From Channallabes apus (taxonomy: Eukaryota > Chordata > Actinopteri > Siluriformes > Clariidae), in NCBI GenBank assembly GCA_030522415.1, contig CM060121.1, positions 18,070,642 through 18,134,641 of the forward strand: a stretch of 64,000 bases of DNA. The letters are read 5' to 3'. Shown here piece after piece: positions 11,668-38,575 of this stretch. Every line of letters starts with the position of its first letter. Position 1 is the first letter of the stretch. The position numbers and the translations under genes are program-made. The notes below the pieces were generated by a model that was given only the letters and a program-made list of their open reading frames with translations, searched no databases and was not told where the DNA came from.

Positions 11668-12136
11668 CAGGACTGTGCATAAGTCTTAGGCATCATGTGA
11701 TTTAGTAAAGCTTTTTATAGATTTGTTTTAATGACTTTATTATTGAGTTGGTACAAAAACATTTCTGATTTTCAACCATCAGTATTCCACCACAAAATAA
11801 AAAATTACAAAAAAAATTTTTTTTGTAAAAAAGAAAGCAGCATATTATATAAGCAACTACTTTTTATGCAAAGAACAAAATGAAAGCTGATGGGTTTTGC
11901 ACGCAAAAAAGAAGTAGGTGCAACAGTCAAAATCCTCAGAAGAACTGTATGTGGTTCTGCAGGATGCTCATTAAACGTAGTAGCTAATTTCCATATAAAA
12001 CTGTAAAAATTGTACCTGACACTAAAGGATCCTCAAAGTGTTGTCACAACAAAGACTGACTTTAAAGTTTTTTTTTTCATCCTTGCTGTACAGCCTTTAT
12101 TTGCATGTGCCTAAGACTTTTGCACACATTGCACTG
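11668..12136. mobile_element. Tc1-type MITE in or near the il27ra 3' UTR
   Basis: The left end GACTGTGCATAAGTCTTAGG is the inverse of the right end, which reads CCTAAGACTTTTGCACACAT and then TGCACTG. TA dinucleotides flank it at 11666-11667 and 12137-12138. It has no coding capacity. It contains an AATAAA at 11796-11801 that could act as an early poly(A) signal for il27ra. Confidence 0.72.
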
Positions 12137-12509
12137 TAGATACAGAACATCACCAGCCATATATACTGGATTGGGAATGCTTCATGGACCACTGGTACAA
12201 GTCAGCAAAGGAAGATATAAGTGACTTTTCAGCATATATTCATCTCTGTCTCTACAGAGGGATTTACAGGAACTGACAGACTGACTCTTACCGACTGTAA
12301 AAATCACGGCTTGAGCTTTTCCGAAGTGCAATTTGTGTTTTAAGGTATTGCGAAACTTATACAGTCATTTAATGACTGTATCACAGTGTCATATTTTTAA
12401 TTTCTAACTTTTTTGTCTTACAGAGGAATACATATTTTACTCCAAGCACAAAGTTATTTTTCTAAACATTATGGACAATTATACTTGATGAAATGTATTA
12501 GGAACTTTT

Positions 12510-12515
12510 AATAAA
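12510..12515 (+). terminator. Candidate il27ra poly(A) signal
   Basis: AATAAA lies 1.2 kb past the stop codon. The alternative AATAAA at 11796 lies inside a MITE. Which is used cannot be told from sequence. Confidence 0.4.
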
Positions 12516-13484
12516 ATTGACAAGAGAATGTCAAAGGTTTTGTAAGACTTTGTGGAAAGAGTATGTTTTTCCTTTTAGTTCTAATAGTTTATAGCCATTA
12601 ATGTGGTAAATCAAAAACAGGAACATATTTGATTCTTGTGAGAAACTTTTCCTGTAACTTGGGTAAAAATATTTCACAGAGGAAGCAGCAAGATTAAGTA
12701 ATCAAAACAGCACAAGCGAAACCAATAACCCCATGTCAGACGTGATATATAACATTGCCTGCATCATCAATTAATTAATGGCTTCTTTCAGACATATACA
12801 GAATCATGACAGTTATTGCCAAGGCATGAGCGCAATAAATGCCATACTCAGGAGAGTCTACATAACATCAAGTGATGCATAATGTTACACCAATTTCCGG
12901 ACATTTTTGTGTCACATGAGTAGCTTCTGAATAATGTCTGTGATTACAGTAGGTCACAACCATTGTTGCCAGATTGCACTGAAAAGCTCCCTCTTATGCA
13001 ATGCTGAAAAACTTCCCTAAATATGTACGAGTTAAATATAAAACCTTGAGAGTTGTTGTGTTTACTTATTTTCTGTAAAATCCTCCTGAAAATAACTAAA
13101 ATTAGTCCAAATATGTTAACAAGTCGCCAAGCTGGGTGTAAATGCCACCTAAGCTGGCAACAAGGCTTGCGGCTTTTTTTAAGAAGAGTTGAGAAGACTG
13201 TGGAGATTGGTGGACCCCTTTATACATAAAAACATGCTACATAGATAGATCTAAAACTTGAGTCTGCCTGTGTCTTATTAATGTGACCGCGTACCATTCA
13301 GCCACATTGAAAATGATCCATGAATATTACTAGATCCAACCAAGATAATTGCTTTTAATGGAAAGGTTACAAAGGTGCTCATTCAGACATAAAAGTGACA
13401 TGTTAATTTGTTGTCAGATTTATGAAAAAGTGTGGATGTCTGAAAACATTTTCCATTTCATGCCTGCCATATATAACTTACTCT

Positions 13485-13790
13485 TTCTCTATACCGCTTA
13501 TCCTATACAAGGTCAGGGGGAGGGGATTCAGGGCACTAGGTGGGGCACACTCTGGAGGGCAGGGGGCAGTCCATTAGAGTACAAGCACATACACACTTGG
13601 AAATTTGGAAACACAAATTAGCTTTCTCTGCATGTCTTTGGACTTTTTTACCCAAAGGAAACCTACCATTCACTGATAGAATGCGCAAACTCCACGTACA
13701 CAGACCAGAAGAACAAACTCGGATCACTTGGCCATGGAGGTATGGAGGTATGAGGCCACAGTACTAACCACACTACACCACCATGCCGCC
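13485..13790 (-). repeat. tRNA-headed composite dispersed repeat
   Basis: On the minus strand it begins GGCGGCATGGTGGTGTAGTG, passes through GTTTGCGCATTC and the AAGACATGCAG block, and ends near AGCGGTATAGAGAAAG. These are landmarks of one abundant fish repeat whose other pieces occur at 15404-15520, 39310-39440, 46556-46870 and 62158-62410. Confidence 0.6.
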
Positions 13791-14149
13791 TACCATAGAT
13801 AATACCACTAATGATGGAGAATCACTGGTTAAATTGGACTCCCACAGATTTTATTCACTACATGACAAGAGATTCACAGATGCATGGTATGAAATCTTAT
13901 TGCTTGGATTTTACTGATTTTTTTATTAAGCTAAATAAAGTTTATTATGTATTTCTTATACTCGAATTCAGATTTCACAAAGGCAGATGCCAATGAAAGT
14001 TCCATTTTGTATTATTTAGACTTTGAATTTGAATTAGACTTTGAAGTTAAGATGAATGGTTTAAAGAATTACAGGATGACCCAGAAGTCTCCATACTTAC
14101 TGGATTTTTTTTTCTAATTATTTTACACAATATTTCACAAGGACAAAGT

Positions 14150-15132
14150 AAAAACAGACATTTGGAGTGCTTTGTTTAAAAAAATGACTGAAATATCCCA
14201 TTTACATAAGTATTCAGACCCTTTGATATGACACTTGCAATTGGTGTATCCTACTCCTATAAGTTGTTGCTTCTACAAATTGAGTCCATCTTTGCCTGTA
14301 ATGTGATGCATTGGACATAATTGAAAGGCACTCACATGTCTATATACGATGTTACTGTACATGGCACATGTCCGAGTAAAAATAAGTCAGCCAGGCTTGT
14401 GTCAAGACACAGATTTGGGAAAGGATATGAGAAACTTTCTGCAGCTTTGAAAGTGCACAAGAGCATTCGACTCTTTCGTCATTCTCAAATGGAAGACATT
14501 TGACATAATCAATAGCCTTCCCAGATCTATAAGCACAGTAATCAGGGACAACAGGCCTTGGTCAGACAGGTAACCAGGAACCCAAAGGACACTTAAATAT
14601 CTTTTGTGGAGAAATGTACAGAAAGACAACCATCACTGCAGCACTCTCCCAATCAGCCTCTATAGTAAAGTGGCCAGACAGAACTGACCATTCCTCACTA
14701 AAAGGCACACAAGAGCCTGCTGGGAGTTTGCCAAAATGTCCCTGAAGGATTCTCAGTCCATGAGAAACAAAATATTCTTGTCTGAAGACACAAAGAATGT
14801 ACTACAGTATATGGAATCACGAAATCAGGCACATCATATCATTAATACCATCCCTACAGTCAAACACGGGAGTAGCAGCACAATGCTGTGAGAATATTTT
14901 TCTGTGACTAGGCCTACGAGATGAGTGAATATAGAGCCCAAAGATGGATAAAATTTTTTTTATACCTATCCCAAGTGAAACCTATGTCCAGAGTATTCAG
15001 GAGCTCGGGCTGGGGCGACAAAACAATGAAGGGGAAAAACAATGAGGAAAAGAAGATTAGAGTCGATTTTAAGTTGAGTGTGAAACAAGTGTAAACTTGA
15101 AAGGGTCTGAAAACTTTCCATCGCCAGTGTAT
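14150..15132 (+). mobile_element. Degenerate Tc1-like transposon
   Basis: The left part has AAGTATTCAGACCCTTTGAT and the right part GAAAGGGTCTGAAAACTTTC, matching inverted ends of a Tc1 family. Between them, + strand text matches a fish Tc1 transposase gene with many breaks, for example ACAACCATCACTGCAGCACT and GAAGGATTCTCAGTCCATGA. No frame stays open beyond about 60 codons. Confidence 0.65.
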
Positions 15133-15403
15133 AATTGATTACTTGTATTAATTTCCTCTATGTATTGAGACTTATGAGAAACCCTGTAGATAAGGGGTAC
15201 TAAATAAAAATTTAAGAATGGCCCGTCAATAAAATCATCTTGAGGCATGGTCCAAATTTCATGTTTGTGTCAGGATTCAGATCTCTATATATCTAGTCAT
15301 TGTAATCTTATAAAAATAAGCTATTTAAATTTTCCATAGCATTACAATAATATTTATTGTCAATTTTAAGCAACTACGTTAAACATTTGGCCAATTTGAA
15401 CTT

Positions 15404-15520
15404 TGATTGCACCCTGTCCAGGGTGTACCCCACCTAGTGCCCGAAGTCTCCTGGGATAGGCTCCAGGTCCCCCGCGACCCTGAACACAGGATTAAGCGGT
15501 ATAGAAAATGAATGAATGAA
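15404..15520 (+). repeat. 3' part of the composite dispersed repeat
   Basis: It reads CACCCTGTCCAGGGTGTACC, then CTCCTGGGATAGGCTCCAGG, and ends AGCGGTATAGAAAATGAATG. This is the same 3' end as at 62300-62410. Confidence 0.65.
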
Positions 15521-15783
15521 CTTTGATTGCCTTGTATATTTCCTTGTAATTGTATGGAATATGAACAACAATCTTTCATCTTTTGTGAATCTTCATTTGC
15601 ATGCAGCTGTGCTGTAAATTAATGCGAAAGGTCTCAGATTGCTCCGTCATATTGAGCTCTCAGTTCTGCTATTTTACACGCCCTCACCTCAGACCACTGC
15701 GGTTATGTTTTTAGCTCTAAAGACTTGTGTTTTGTCTCATAATGGCGCTTCACATTACTGCTTTTTATTATCGAATAGTTTCA

Positions 15784-15785
<2 letters not shown>

Positions 15786-15838
<53 letters not shown>
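15786..15838. repeat. (TA)n microsatellite
   Basis: Uninterrupted TA alternation of about 53 bases, read through by a spurious ORF with an Ile/Tyr repeat. Confidence 0.95.
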
Positions 15839-15843
<5 letters not shown>

Positions 15844-16769
15844 ATTCACCTTTAAAGGTCCATTTTTCCTCTTCTTCTTTGTTTTTTAACTGCAGTTGGA
15901 ATCCAGTAGGTTGGTTACATTATGGGCAGCTGTAGTTCTCATTCTCCCTCTCTTAAAGTCGCTTCTTTTAAACGTCTAATGCTTCCTTCCCTGATCTTGT
16001 CTTGACTTGTTCTTTGTCTTAAACTTTCCGTCTGCTTTATCCGGGACTTCTACACACTTTTTCTTCTTGACAGGTTTCCCTTTCACTACCACTCAGCATT
16101 TATTTGGACTTCTCACTCTCCACAGCTTCCCTGTTCTTTAAGGCCGATTTTCCAGTCCAGTCTTTCTCAAAAACAACATTAAATGCTTCTTTCCCCAATC
16201 AGTGACTTCCCATTCTAAAGAATCTTAACACTGCTTTCTAATCTCCCCAGTTCTTGGAGCTGTGCCACCATATCTAGCCTCTCCTGCATATATCTTCTGC
16301 ACAAGATCAATACATGCTCCACATTGCTGTGTCAAGTTCTTAGTCTGCCAATACTTTTTCCGATTTTTCTTTATCACATCTAATTTGTCCTGTATTGAAT
16401 GCAAATGTCTCACTTTTGGTATTAACTACAACCAGTTTTTTGGTTGCTTCTTTTGACAACTATGAAAATGGGCTCTGGCCCAAATATTTTTCCCTTGTCC
16501 TATTGCTCTTGAGTTAGCTAACAAAATTTCACACACTCCTGATGTCTTCTGGTTATACCTGTACTAATGATAATAAGTGCTGCTGCTGAGACATTGCAAA
16601 TTACCACATTCCAGTGATTAAACTTTTCAGCCCATTTTATAGCCATCATAACCGTCAGCATTTAATAAAATACAAACAAGCTCAGGCAAATGTTAGAACG
16701 ATAAGGTTAAGTGGACACACTGGAGGTAGTTTTGTGATAGAATAGGGTATTCTACTCAGGTAGAAGAGG

Positions 16770-16980
16770 GCACTGGTGGCTCAGTGGTAGGTGTTTCGCC
16801 TGCCATGCGGAAGGCCCGGGTTCGATTCCAGCCAGTGCCCACACCCCAGCCACTGGATACAGTGCCGGTCCCAAGCCCGGATAAATGGGAGGGTTGCGTC
16901 AGAAAGGGCATCCGGCGTAAAACCTGTGCCAAGTTGTAGTGCGGACTGGATAGTCGGGAGCAGCCGAAAGACCAACAACA
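16770..16980 (+). mobile_element. tRNA-Gly-derived SINE with intact target duplication
   Basis: The head at 16770-16840 can be laid out as a tRNA-Gly(GCC)-like cloverleaf. GCACTGG pairs with CCAGTGC, TGGCTCAGTGGTAG serves as A box, CGCCTGCCATGCG is the anticodon arm and GGTTCGATTCC the B box. The tail is a dispersed fish module (CAAGCCCGGATAAATGGGAG, GGGCATCCGGCGTAAAA). The whole is flanked by a perfect 16-base direct repeat ACTCAGGTAGAAGAGG (16754-16769 and 16981-16996). That marks retroposition and a recent insertion. It is not a functional tRNA gene. Confidence 0.88.
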
Positions 16981-17719
16981 ACTCAGGTAGAAGAGGTATA
17001 GGAGATGATAAAAAAAAGAATGGGAGGGGGTAGAGGAGAGTACAGCTACCCTATTCTGAAGATGGGGAAAAGGTTGCAGTAATAACCAAAGAAATGCTGG
17101 TCAAAAGCTGTCAGTATATCAGGGTGGGACTATAGTGAGCGAACATTTTTCCATTTTCCCATCAGTGCAAGCTATGCACTGGCGCCTTCTCGACTACATA
17201 AAGATCATGGGGGAAATTGATCATAAAATAAAGCAAGCTGGTAAATGTTTATGGAAGAAAGTGATCGATGCTTATGCCAGGACAAGGAGAATATGAGGTA
17301 GAAAGAATGGACAGTATAATAAAACAAGGGATAAAAAGGCAGCATTAAAGTCCATCCCTAAACAAAAAGACAGCAACAGTAATAAACCTAAATTGATCTG
17401 TCTGTTCATCTTTAAAAAGGTTCATTTTCCAGGAATTATTACGTTGATTGGCTCTGTTAAGTGATGCGAGTAGCCACGCCCACCTCGCATGAAACAGCGA
17501 TAGCTTACTAGTATAGAAAAGCATCTGGGACAGAATGTGGTCCGGGTTCTCAAGTCCGCTATAGTAATGCCTGGTGTAGAGGCTCAGCAACTAGTAGTAT
17601 AGAATAATTACTTTAATACATGACTTTATACCAAGGACATGTCTAGTACAGACATAAGCATAAACAATACATTACGTGTTACCTATACTGTATTATGTTC
17701 TGTGTAGTTATTATTAGAA

Positions 17720-18010
17720 CTTTGTGTGCAGAGCGCGCGTCCCCATCCCCCTATGCGCTCGCGCTGCCTGCGTGCAAATCCTCAACGCAGTTCGCATTGC
17801 GCATGCGTCATGTCTCGGCTGTCGGTGGGGGGAAGGGGGCGCTAGTGAAGCGCAATGGCGGCTTCAGGCTGTGCCTAACCATAGCGGGGGGAGGAGATCG
17901 AGGAAAGGGGGGGGGGAAACGGAACAGCCTGAGCTGTTCTTTGTTTCTAGCTGAGATAGCTAGCCGAAGAAAACTGGGGGAGTTACCGGCGAAACCTGAC
18001 TTCACACAAT
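17720..18010 (+). promoter_or_regulatory. smarca4 CpG-rich promoter and untranslated first exon
   Basis: A sharp GC- and CpG-rich island in AT-rich surroundings. It holds TGCGCATGCG (17798-17807), a perfect NRF1-type palindrome, and CAATGGCGGC (17853-17862), a YY1-type site common at housekeeping starts. A strong donor follows at 18010|18011 (CAAT|GTAAGT). The next acceptor that leads into the smarca4 start codon is at 22891-22892. So I read this as promoter plus 5' non-coding exon. The exact transcription start is not visible. Confidence 0.72.
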
Positions 18011-19202
18011 GTAAGTTGTTTAGAGCGTCCTCATAACTTCAGCACATAAAACAACACCGGAGTATTTAAAAAGTGTTTAAAGAAATAAAACGCGGAAATG
18101 TGAAAAAGTTTGGTGTATTGAAGTGATCTCGTTATGCTTTGGGGCTTCGTGAGACCGACATGATGTCCTAACCGACAGAAAGAAATGAATGAATGTAGTT
18201 TTGGAGGTGCGCTTTGAATGCAGGACTGAGTTTAGAGTGTTGATGGAGCGCTGGAAAAACAGATGGAAAAGTACAATTTACTCACGCTTTGACTTTTTTT
18301 TTACCCTTTCTAAAGCGTTTAACACGACCGGTGGGGGAGGACGGCATGGCCGGCTGCGTTAACAAACCGGTTACGTTTACTATTTAACACTTTTAATGTA
18401 TACGCGCATGTTAAAAGTGTAATATTTACCATCAAACATGTTTTATAATTATTATAGTTCGATGGAACGAAGTCCCAAGATAAAGACTAAACACGAAACT
18501 GAGCATCTGGTTTGTTTTGTGTCTTGTTTTCCGTCTCAGTGGACTCCCACGGTTAGCTGAAGCTAACTGGCTAATTACATGAGCTTGCTAAGCCTGTTTT
18601 CTCTTAGTTAGCATTAGCTATTTCCTTCTCAGTCTTGCTTTACACGTTGGTAAACCTGATATTGTATTTAAACTCGGTTGTTTAGTCAATAATGGTATAA
18701 AAATGAAGCTTGGCGGAAGTCACACTGTGAAAGATTAAAACATTTGGAATTAATAAATAACTTGCCGGGTCGCTCGGTAACAGCGCTGTCAGGCTGATAA
18801 AGAGGTTACTACATTAATATAATTATTGCTTTAGTGTTTTAAACTTTTTAAGGCGTATATGGTAAATTACAAGTTACAAGTAATTAAATGTTAACTTATG
18901 TTTATTTAGAAAAGTTTGTTTATTTATTTATTTTATGTATATTTTTCTTCAAATCTATCTAAACACTTGCTAACAATTATGCTAACTAATCATATCAGCA
19001 AACGCCGAATTAACCACACTCACTACCGGGGCTTCACGATTTAATCCCAAAAATCACATCGCGATTATTTTGACATTTATTTCAAAGTAGGATAGGTAAC
19101 TATCATATGTACTACTTTTTCAAACGTGTATATAGTCTTCAAATAATGCCACAAATGACCCCATTAAGAGGATGTTTGCCAATATAACCTCAAGATTATA
19201 TG

Positions 19203-19206
<4 letters not shown>

Positions 19207-19250
<44 letters not shown>
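19207..19250. repeat. (TA)n microsatellite
   Basis: Pure TA alternation followed by CACACACA. It is read through by a spurious ORF. Confidence 0.95.
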
Positions 19251-19258
<8 letters not shown>

Positions 19259-19859
19259 AGATTTTATTTCAGTATGTAAATTATTGACCAGGTCAACTTC
19301 TGCTGGCTTTTTGCTCTTTCTACATGCAGACAGCAGTAAAGGGTGTTTTGCTTCTTTCTCTCTATGCAGTTTTTTTTTAATAGCAAGGATTAAGTTGCTG
19401 CTCTTTAGCTTGCATGTGTTTTACAGCTGACTGAATAAACATCCAGATTAAATCTTAGTAAAAAAAAAAAAAACTAAGAGATGGAGCTCCTTCTCTGACA
19501 TTGTTAGTAAATTGCAATTCTTATGTGATGGATTTATGTATCGCCACAGTGACTCCCAAATAGATTTTTAAAAAATGCTTTATTACATTTATAATAGGCA
19601 CGCACCAGGCGATCAGTCATTGGCTGTTTTTCAGCTTGATCAACAATCACGCATCGGATATAACCGATTCTACTTCTGTGTGGTGCAACAGAAACACATT
19701 TTTATGGCATTGTTATTAAATGTTGCACAATTTAAAAGGGATACAATCATCTTTTTTTCTTCAAATTCTGCTTGCAAATTAGTCTCGCATTAGTACTCAT
19801 GCTTACATCAGTATCAAAACATCACAAATGCTAATTAGTCTCATTAGAATCTGAGAACA

Positions 19860-20765
19860 CTCGCATCTTGTCCACTGTTTACAAGATATTAAAACCCGGA
19901 TGACCACCAATCTTCTCAAACTAAACAGCAGCAAAACGGAGCTCATGGTGGTGGCACAGGCACCACTGCTTAGGAAGGTTGGGGACCTCCACCTGGATGT
20001 GGATGGCTGTTCCATCACTCCATCCCCTGAAGTCTGCAATCTGAGCATCATCCTGGATCCTACTCTATCATTTCAGTCTCATATCAAAAGAATTACCAAA
20101 ACTGCCTTCTATCACCTAAGGAACATCTCTAGACTCAGGCCCTCACTTTCTGTTTCAGTAACAGAGACCCTCATCCACTCTTTCATCTCCTCCCGTCTGG
20201 ACTATTGCAATGCCATCTTGTCAGGTCTGCCAAACAAAGCCCTGGATAGACTGCAATATGTCCAGAATGCTGCTGCAAGGGTTCTAACAGGCACTAGGCC
20301 CTGGCACCATATCACTCCCATTCTCAAACAGCTTCACTGGCTCCCCATCAAATCCCGCATCAGTTACAAAGTCCTCCTCCTCACCTACAAATCTCTCCAT
20401 GGACTGGCTCCCCACTACCTTACTGATCTCCTTCACCCCTACACCCCTCTGAGGTCCCTGCGATCCTCTTCTAAGGGCCAGCTGATCGTCCCCCGCAGCA
20501 GACTCAAGACCTTTGGCGACAGAGCCTTTAATGTAGCTGCCCCCAATCTCTGGAACAAGCTACCCCCTCATGTCCAGTGTGCCCCCTCACTACCCCTGTT
20601 CAAAAAGTACCTGAAAACACATCTCTTCACAGAGGCCTTTGGCCTCTAGTCCCCCCCTCCCCCACGTACATGATTACATTACACACACCTCATACTGTAA
20701 AGCGACCTTGGGTATTTTGAAAGGCGCTATATAAAACTGAATTATTATTATTATTATTATGCTCA
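19860..20765 (+). mobile_element. 5'-truncated L2-type LINE
   Basis: An open frame at 19900-20649 encodes about 250 residues of the C-terminal part of an L2/Maui-type reverse transcriptase. Markers are KLNSSKTELMVV, SSRLDYCNAILSGLP, LQYVQNAAARVLT, LKQLHWLPIKSRI, YKVLLLTYKSLHGLAP and FGDRAFNVAAPNLWNKLP. The 3' end has GAAAGGCGCTATATAAA and a (TTA)n tail at 20742-20760, typical for this clade. The catalytic core is missing through 5' truncation. The frame is intact, so the insertion is probably not ancient. Confidence 0.9.
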
Positions 20766-22937
20766 CAATTACTCAACACCTGCTCCTGACTTTGGTGGGG
20801 TAAAACATTGCTGTTTTCTTGATAATTCTACAGGTTGTACACACTAAACTATTCCCACACTTGGAAAACCCCATGGAGTAGGAGTTAATTATTATAAGTT
20901 TATTTCTAGATAATAAAAAAGTAATGCTTACAGGATCGCGATATTGAGTCGCCACCTAGGTGTTGTGATATTGTATCGGGCGGTGACTGGTGATTCTGAC
21001 ATCGTATAGAAATTGGGGCTTATACCTTAAATTATTAACCATAATGTTCTTTTAAATTCTCATTAATATACCATAATCTACCATTTCCTAGGCTGTCCTT
21101 TCATTGTTTTCCTTGTCCTTTTCAATGTACAGGTACTTAAGTATCCACCTGCAAATGCAATCATCATGCACATAGAAATAGTATAGTCTTATTATTATGT
21201 AACATTTTACCTGATTAATACATCTTAATGTGCAGGTCTTGTATTCTAACCTGACTGCACTACTGTAAACAGTTTTTAAAAATAAAATTTACCCTCTTTC
21301 TTATAGTGAGATTTTTTTATTTTAACCTAGCCTTTAATATTCTGCTATATCATGTTTGCTTGTATCTTGTTGTATTATCTGTGAACTTGCTGCCATACCA
21401 TTCAATTTCCCTTTGAAAGGTGCTCTCTGCCCATCTCTCTATTTCACTGTTTAATGCTCTACTCTGGTTGCTTACAAAATGTTGATTAATTTTCTAAAAA
21501 TGGCATGACTGACAGTAGTGACATAGTTCAGCTGTAAAAACGTTATATATATTGTCTTTATTTAAATGTATTAACTTATTTTTTATATTAAGTTTATTTA
21601 TATAATTTTTTATATGAAATATAAAATTTATATTTTGTTATTATGCTAATTAAAAAAAAGAATTATTCAGTATTCTGAGTCTCAAACAGCCACAGTTTTT
21701 AAGAACCGCTAACAGAAAAATCTTTAGGACAGGGATGTCTGATTTATAATTAATCAACTGATCCAACACAGTTTGTACCACGATGGAATTTCCTCATCAG
21801 TCTAACTCATCAAAATAAAAAATAAACTTTTTATGGAACATTCATTAACCATTTGGTTTAAACCTGAGCATATTAATATTTACTTGGTCATAATATCACA
21901 AAATGTAACTATGTATATTAAACTAGAAAATGGCAAAAACATTGATTTATGATAGCATATTAGATACTAGAATCTGTTTGTTTTCTATTAAAATAGACTG
22001 TGTAAGCGAAGCAAAAGCTTTGTTAGCAGCAAAGGGTTCACAGATGGGTCAAACCTAGTAACTGTACAGCACACCTTTGTGCCATGGAGAGGAATTTCAG
22101 CATGTTTTACCGTACTGAGAGAACAGGAAACATTGAATCTGATCTCATTGAATCTCATAACAGAGAGTTAGATTCTGTCAAACATTTTAAGTATGAATTA
22201 AAAACACATGGGTTATACCAACAGTTAAAAATACCATATACTGAAAACTGGCCTGTTTTGTAATGTTTTTATCTGTTTTTTTTTTCTTCTTTTTTTTTAA
22301 CAGGCAGGCAAATATTGTCATGTTATTTTTTTATTAATTAATTTGAATGTATGTTTCGACATAATAAATGGTTTTGAACCTAGTTAATATAGACATGATA
22401 AATATTTATAACAAAGGTTGTGCTAAAGATATGGTGCCTAAGACCTTTACAAACACTGCAGCAATACACTGAACACTAATTCAAGTTCTCACAAACAGTA
22501 CAATCACAAATTATATTGTTTAAAAAAGGATAAATCTAAGAAAGAACCAATTACATTAATTTAAGATTTTTATTTTTATTTTTTCACAAAAATTCATCCT
22601 GGAATAAAAATAATTTTTTAAGCAGTTGTATAGAAATTCAGTGCTTTACCATCTGCCCGTAGACCTCCATTTAAATAAATTGCAGGGCAGCTGGTTTTCA
22701 TTCTTTACTTTTGTAGTCCATGGTAATTGCAAATTTTGCTATAGATGCAGTAAAGAGATTTACTTAAGATATTTTGGACATTTAACTGTTTTAGAAGTTT
22801 TATAATTTATGTACATTTCGTCATTTCAACAAAATTGAGGTGTTGTCGTTAAACCAAGCTATAACTGTTTATCTTTACCATTTTCTGTGCAGAGCAATAC
22901 ATTTCTTTCCTTTCGGTTCTCCCGGCTCTGCTGAGAG

Positions 22938-37271
<14,334 letters not shown>

Positions 37272-37996
37272 TCCCTGACGCGGACCAAACCATTCTTTCT
37301 CTCTGAACTGTTCTAGACAAAATGTTTCACGTTACCATTACAGGACCAACAGAGCCTAATTACAGGACCTAGTTATACCTTGTATGAATTTTCACTGACG
37401 CATCAAATCTAAACGGTTTAACTGAAACATTATGCAGGTTTGTGCAGACAGTTTAACCCTAGAATCAAGTGTTTTTAATGGTGGGTCCATGTAATCAAAG
37501 TGCAGCTTTGATGGTGCTGGATCCGACAATTGAATTCAAAGAAGAAGAAGAAACACTTTATTATTTAAACAGGCATTCCCGGTTTATATATAGTAGGAAT
37601 GTGTGTGTCTCTTTCCTTTTATATATTTTTTTTCCTTAATGAAAGTAATGTGGACAGTGGCATGACTAGCTTGACAGACTATGGACTATCAGGAAAATGT
37701 GTGTTCCTGCAATTTCATGTTTTTCTGAGCAGAATACAGTTGTCACTGGCTTCTGTGTTTTTTAAAGCATCTCAAGAGGACATGTAAGTCTGTTAACGAG
37801 TAAGGTTTATGGGTTTTTTTCTGTCATTATTCTCTTACTTTGACATTTCCTGTCTTACAATTTCTTTCCTAAGGTTAATTTAAGAATGTTAGCAGGATTA
37901 TGGTACTTTTTCCTTTGTTGAGCTCCATTTTGCTCGAAGGAGAAGTAGCGCTTAGGACTCAGTACTGTGTCAGTGTCACTGGATTCCCAAGACAAT

Positions 37997-38002
37997 AATA
38001 AA
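37997..38002 (+). terminator. smarca4 poly(A) signal
   Basis: AATAAA lies 726 bases past the TAA stop. It is the first good hexamer in the 3' UTR and is followed by GT-rich sequence (TGTGTTTCTTTTGT). Confidence 0.6.
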
Positions 38003-38392
38003 GGCATCTTACAACTATCTCCTAAGGCCATAACTGTGTTTCTTTTGTCAGTTCAATCCAAACAGCATAAGTCTTTCACAGTACTTAATCAAGCTAAATT
38101 TTCTTTGAAACCTTCTGCCAGAATAATAATGTAAACAAATTTTTAAATGACGATTTATGCAAATGTACATATTTTGGGGGGAAATCTAAAATGGTTTACT
38201 GTTGCACTGCTCATGACATCAAACGACATATTGACGCTGACATTTGTAAAGCTTCATATCGCACCACTCTTTCCTCTGAAAATAAAAATGGTCCCTGTGT
38301 TGGGTCCAGTAGGATCTCATTCCCAACTTGGGAGAGTCTAAAATTTAAAGAAGTTTCAGTTAGTGATCATACTTGCCACATTTGCGGTTATC

Positions 38393-38575
38393 CGGAATAG
38401 TAACTCTACTTCTGTTTTCAAATTCCGTTTAAAAACACATCTCTTCAGGCAGACATACTTTTAACACTGCATTACTCGTATATTGTCCTTTACTATTGTT
38501 TTTTATATATTTGTTGTTTTAAGGTGTCCTTGAGTGTCATGAAAGGCGCCTGCAAATAAAATCTATTATTTCATC
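38393..38575 (+). mobile_element. L2-type LINE 3' tail
   Basis: It reads AAAAACACATCTCTTCAGGC, then GAAAGGCGCCTGCAAATAAA. This parallels the 3' end of the LINE at 20600-20740 (AAAACACATCTCTTCACAGA ... GAAAGGCGCTATATAAA). Only the tail survives. Confidence 0.65.

Larger units (their letters stand above)
12540..17700. other. il27ra-smarca4 intergenic region, repeat-dominated
   Basis: It contains a composite repeat (13485-13790), a Tc1 relic (14150-15132), a repeat tail (15404-15520), a (TA)n array (15786-15838) and a tRNA-Gly-derived SINE (16770-16980). The stretches 12540-13480, 15840-16750 and 16997-17700 show no gene I can support. Short ORFs there lack family features. Confidence 0.6.
18011..22892 (+). 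other. smarca4 intron 1
   Basis: A 4.9-kb first intron. It contains a (TA)n array (19207-19250) and an L2-type LINE (19860-20765). From 20770 to 22890 the sequence is AT-rich with nothing I recognise. It ends with the acceptor TTCTGTGCAG, 45 bases before the start codon. Confidence 0.65.

Noticed and set aside
16770..16840. Functional tRNA-Gly(GCC) gene
   Set aside because: The cloverleaf is good, but the unit continues into a SINE tail and the whole is bounded by a 16-base target duplication. A second tail copy occurs elsewhere.
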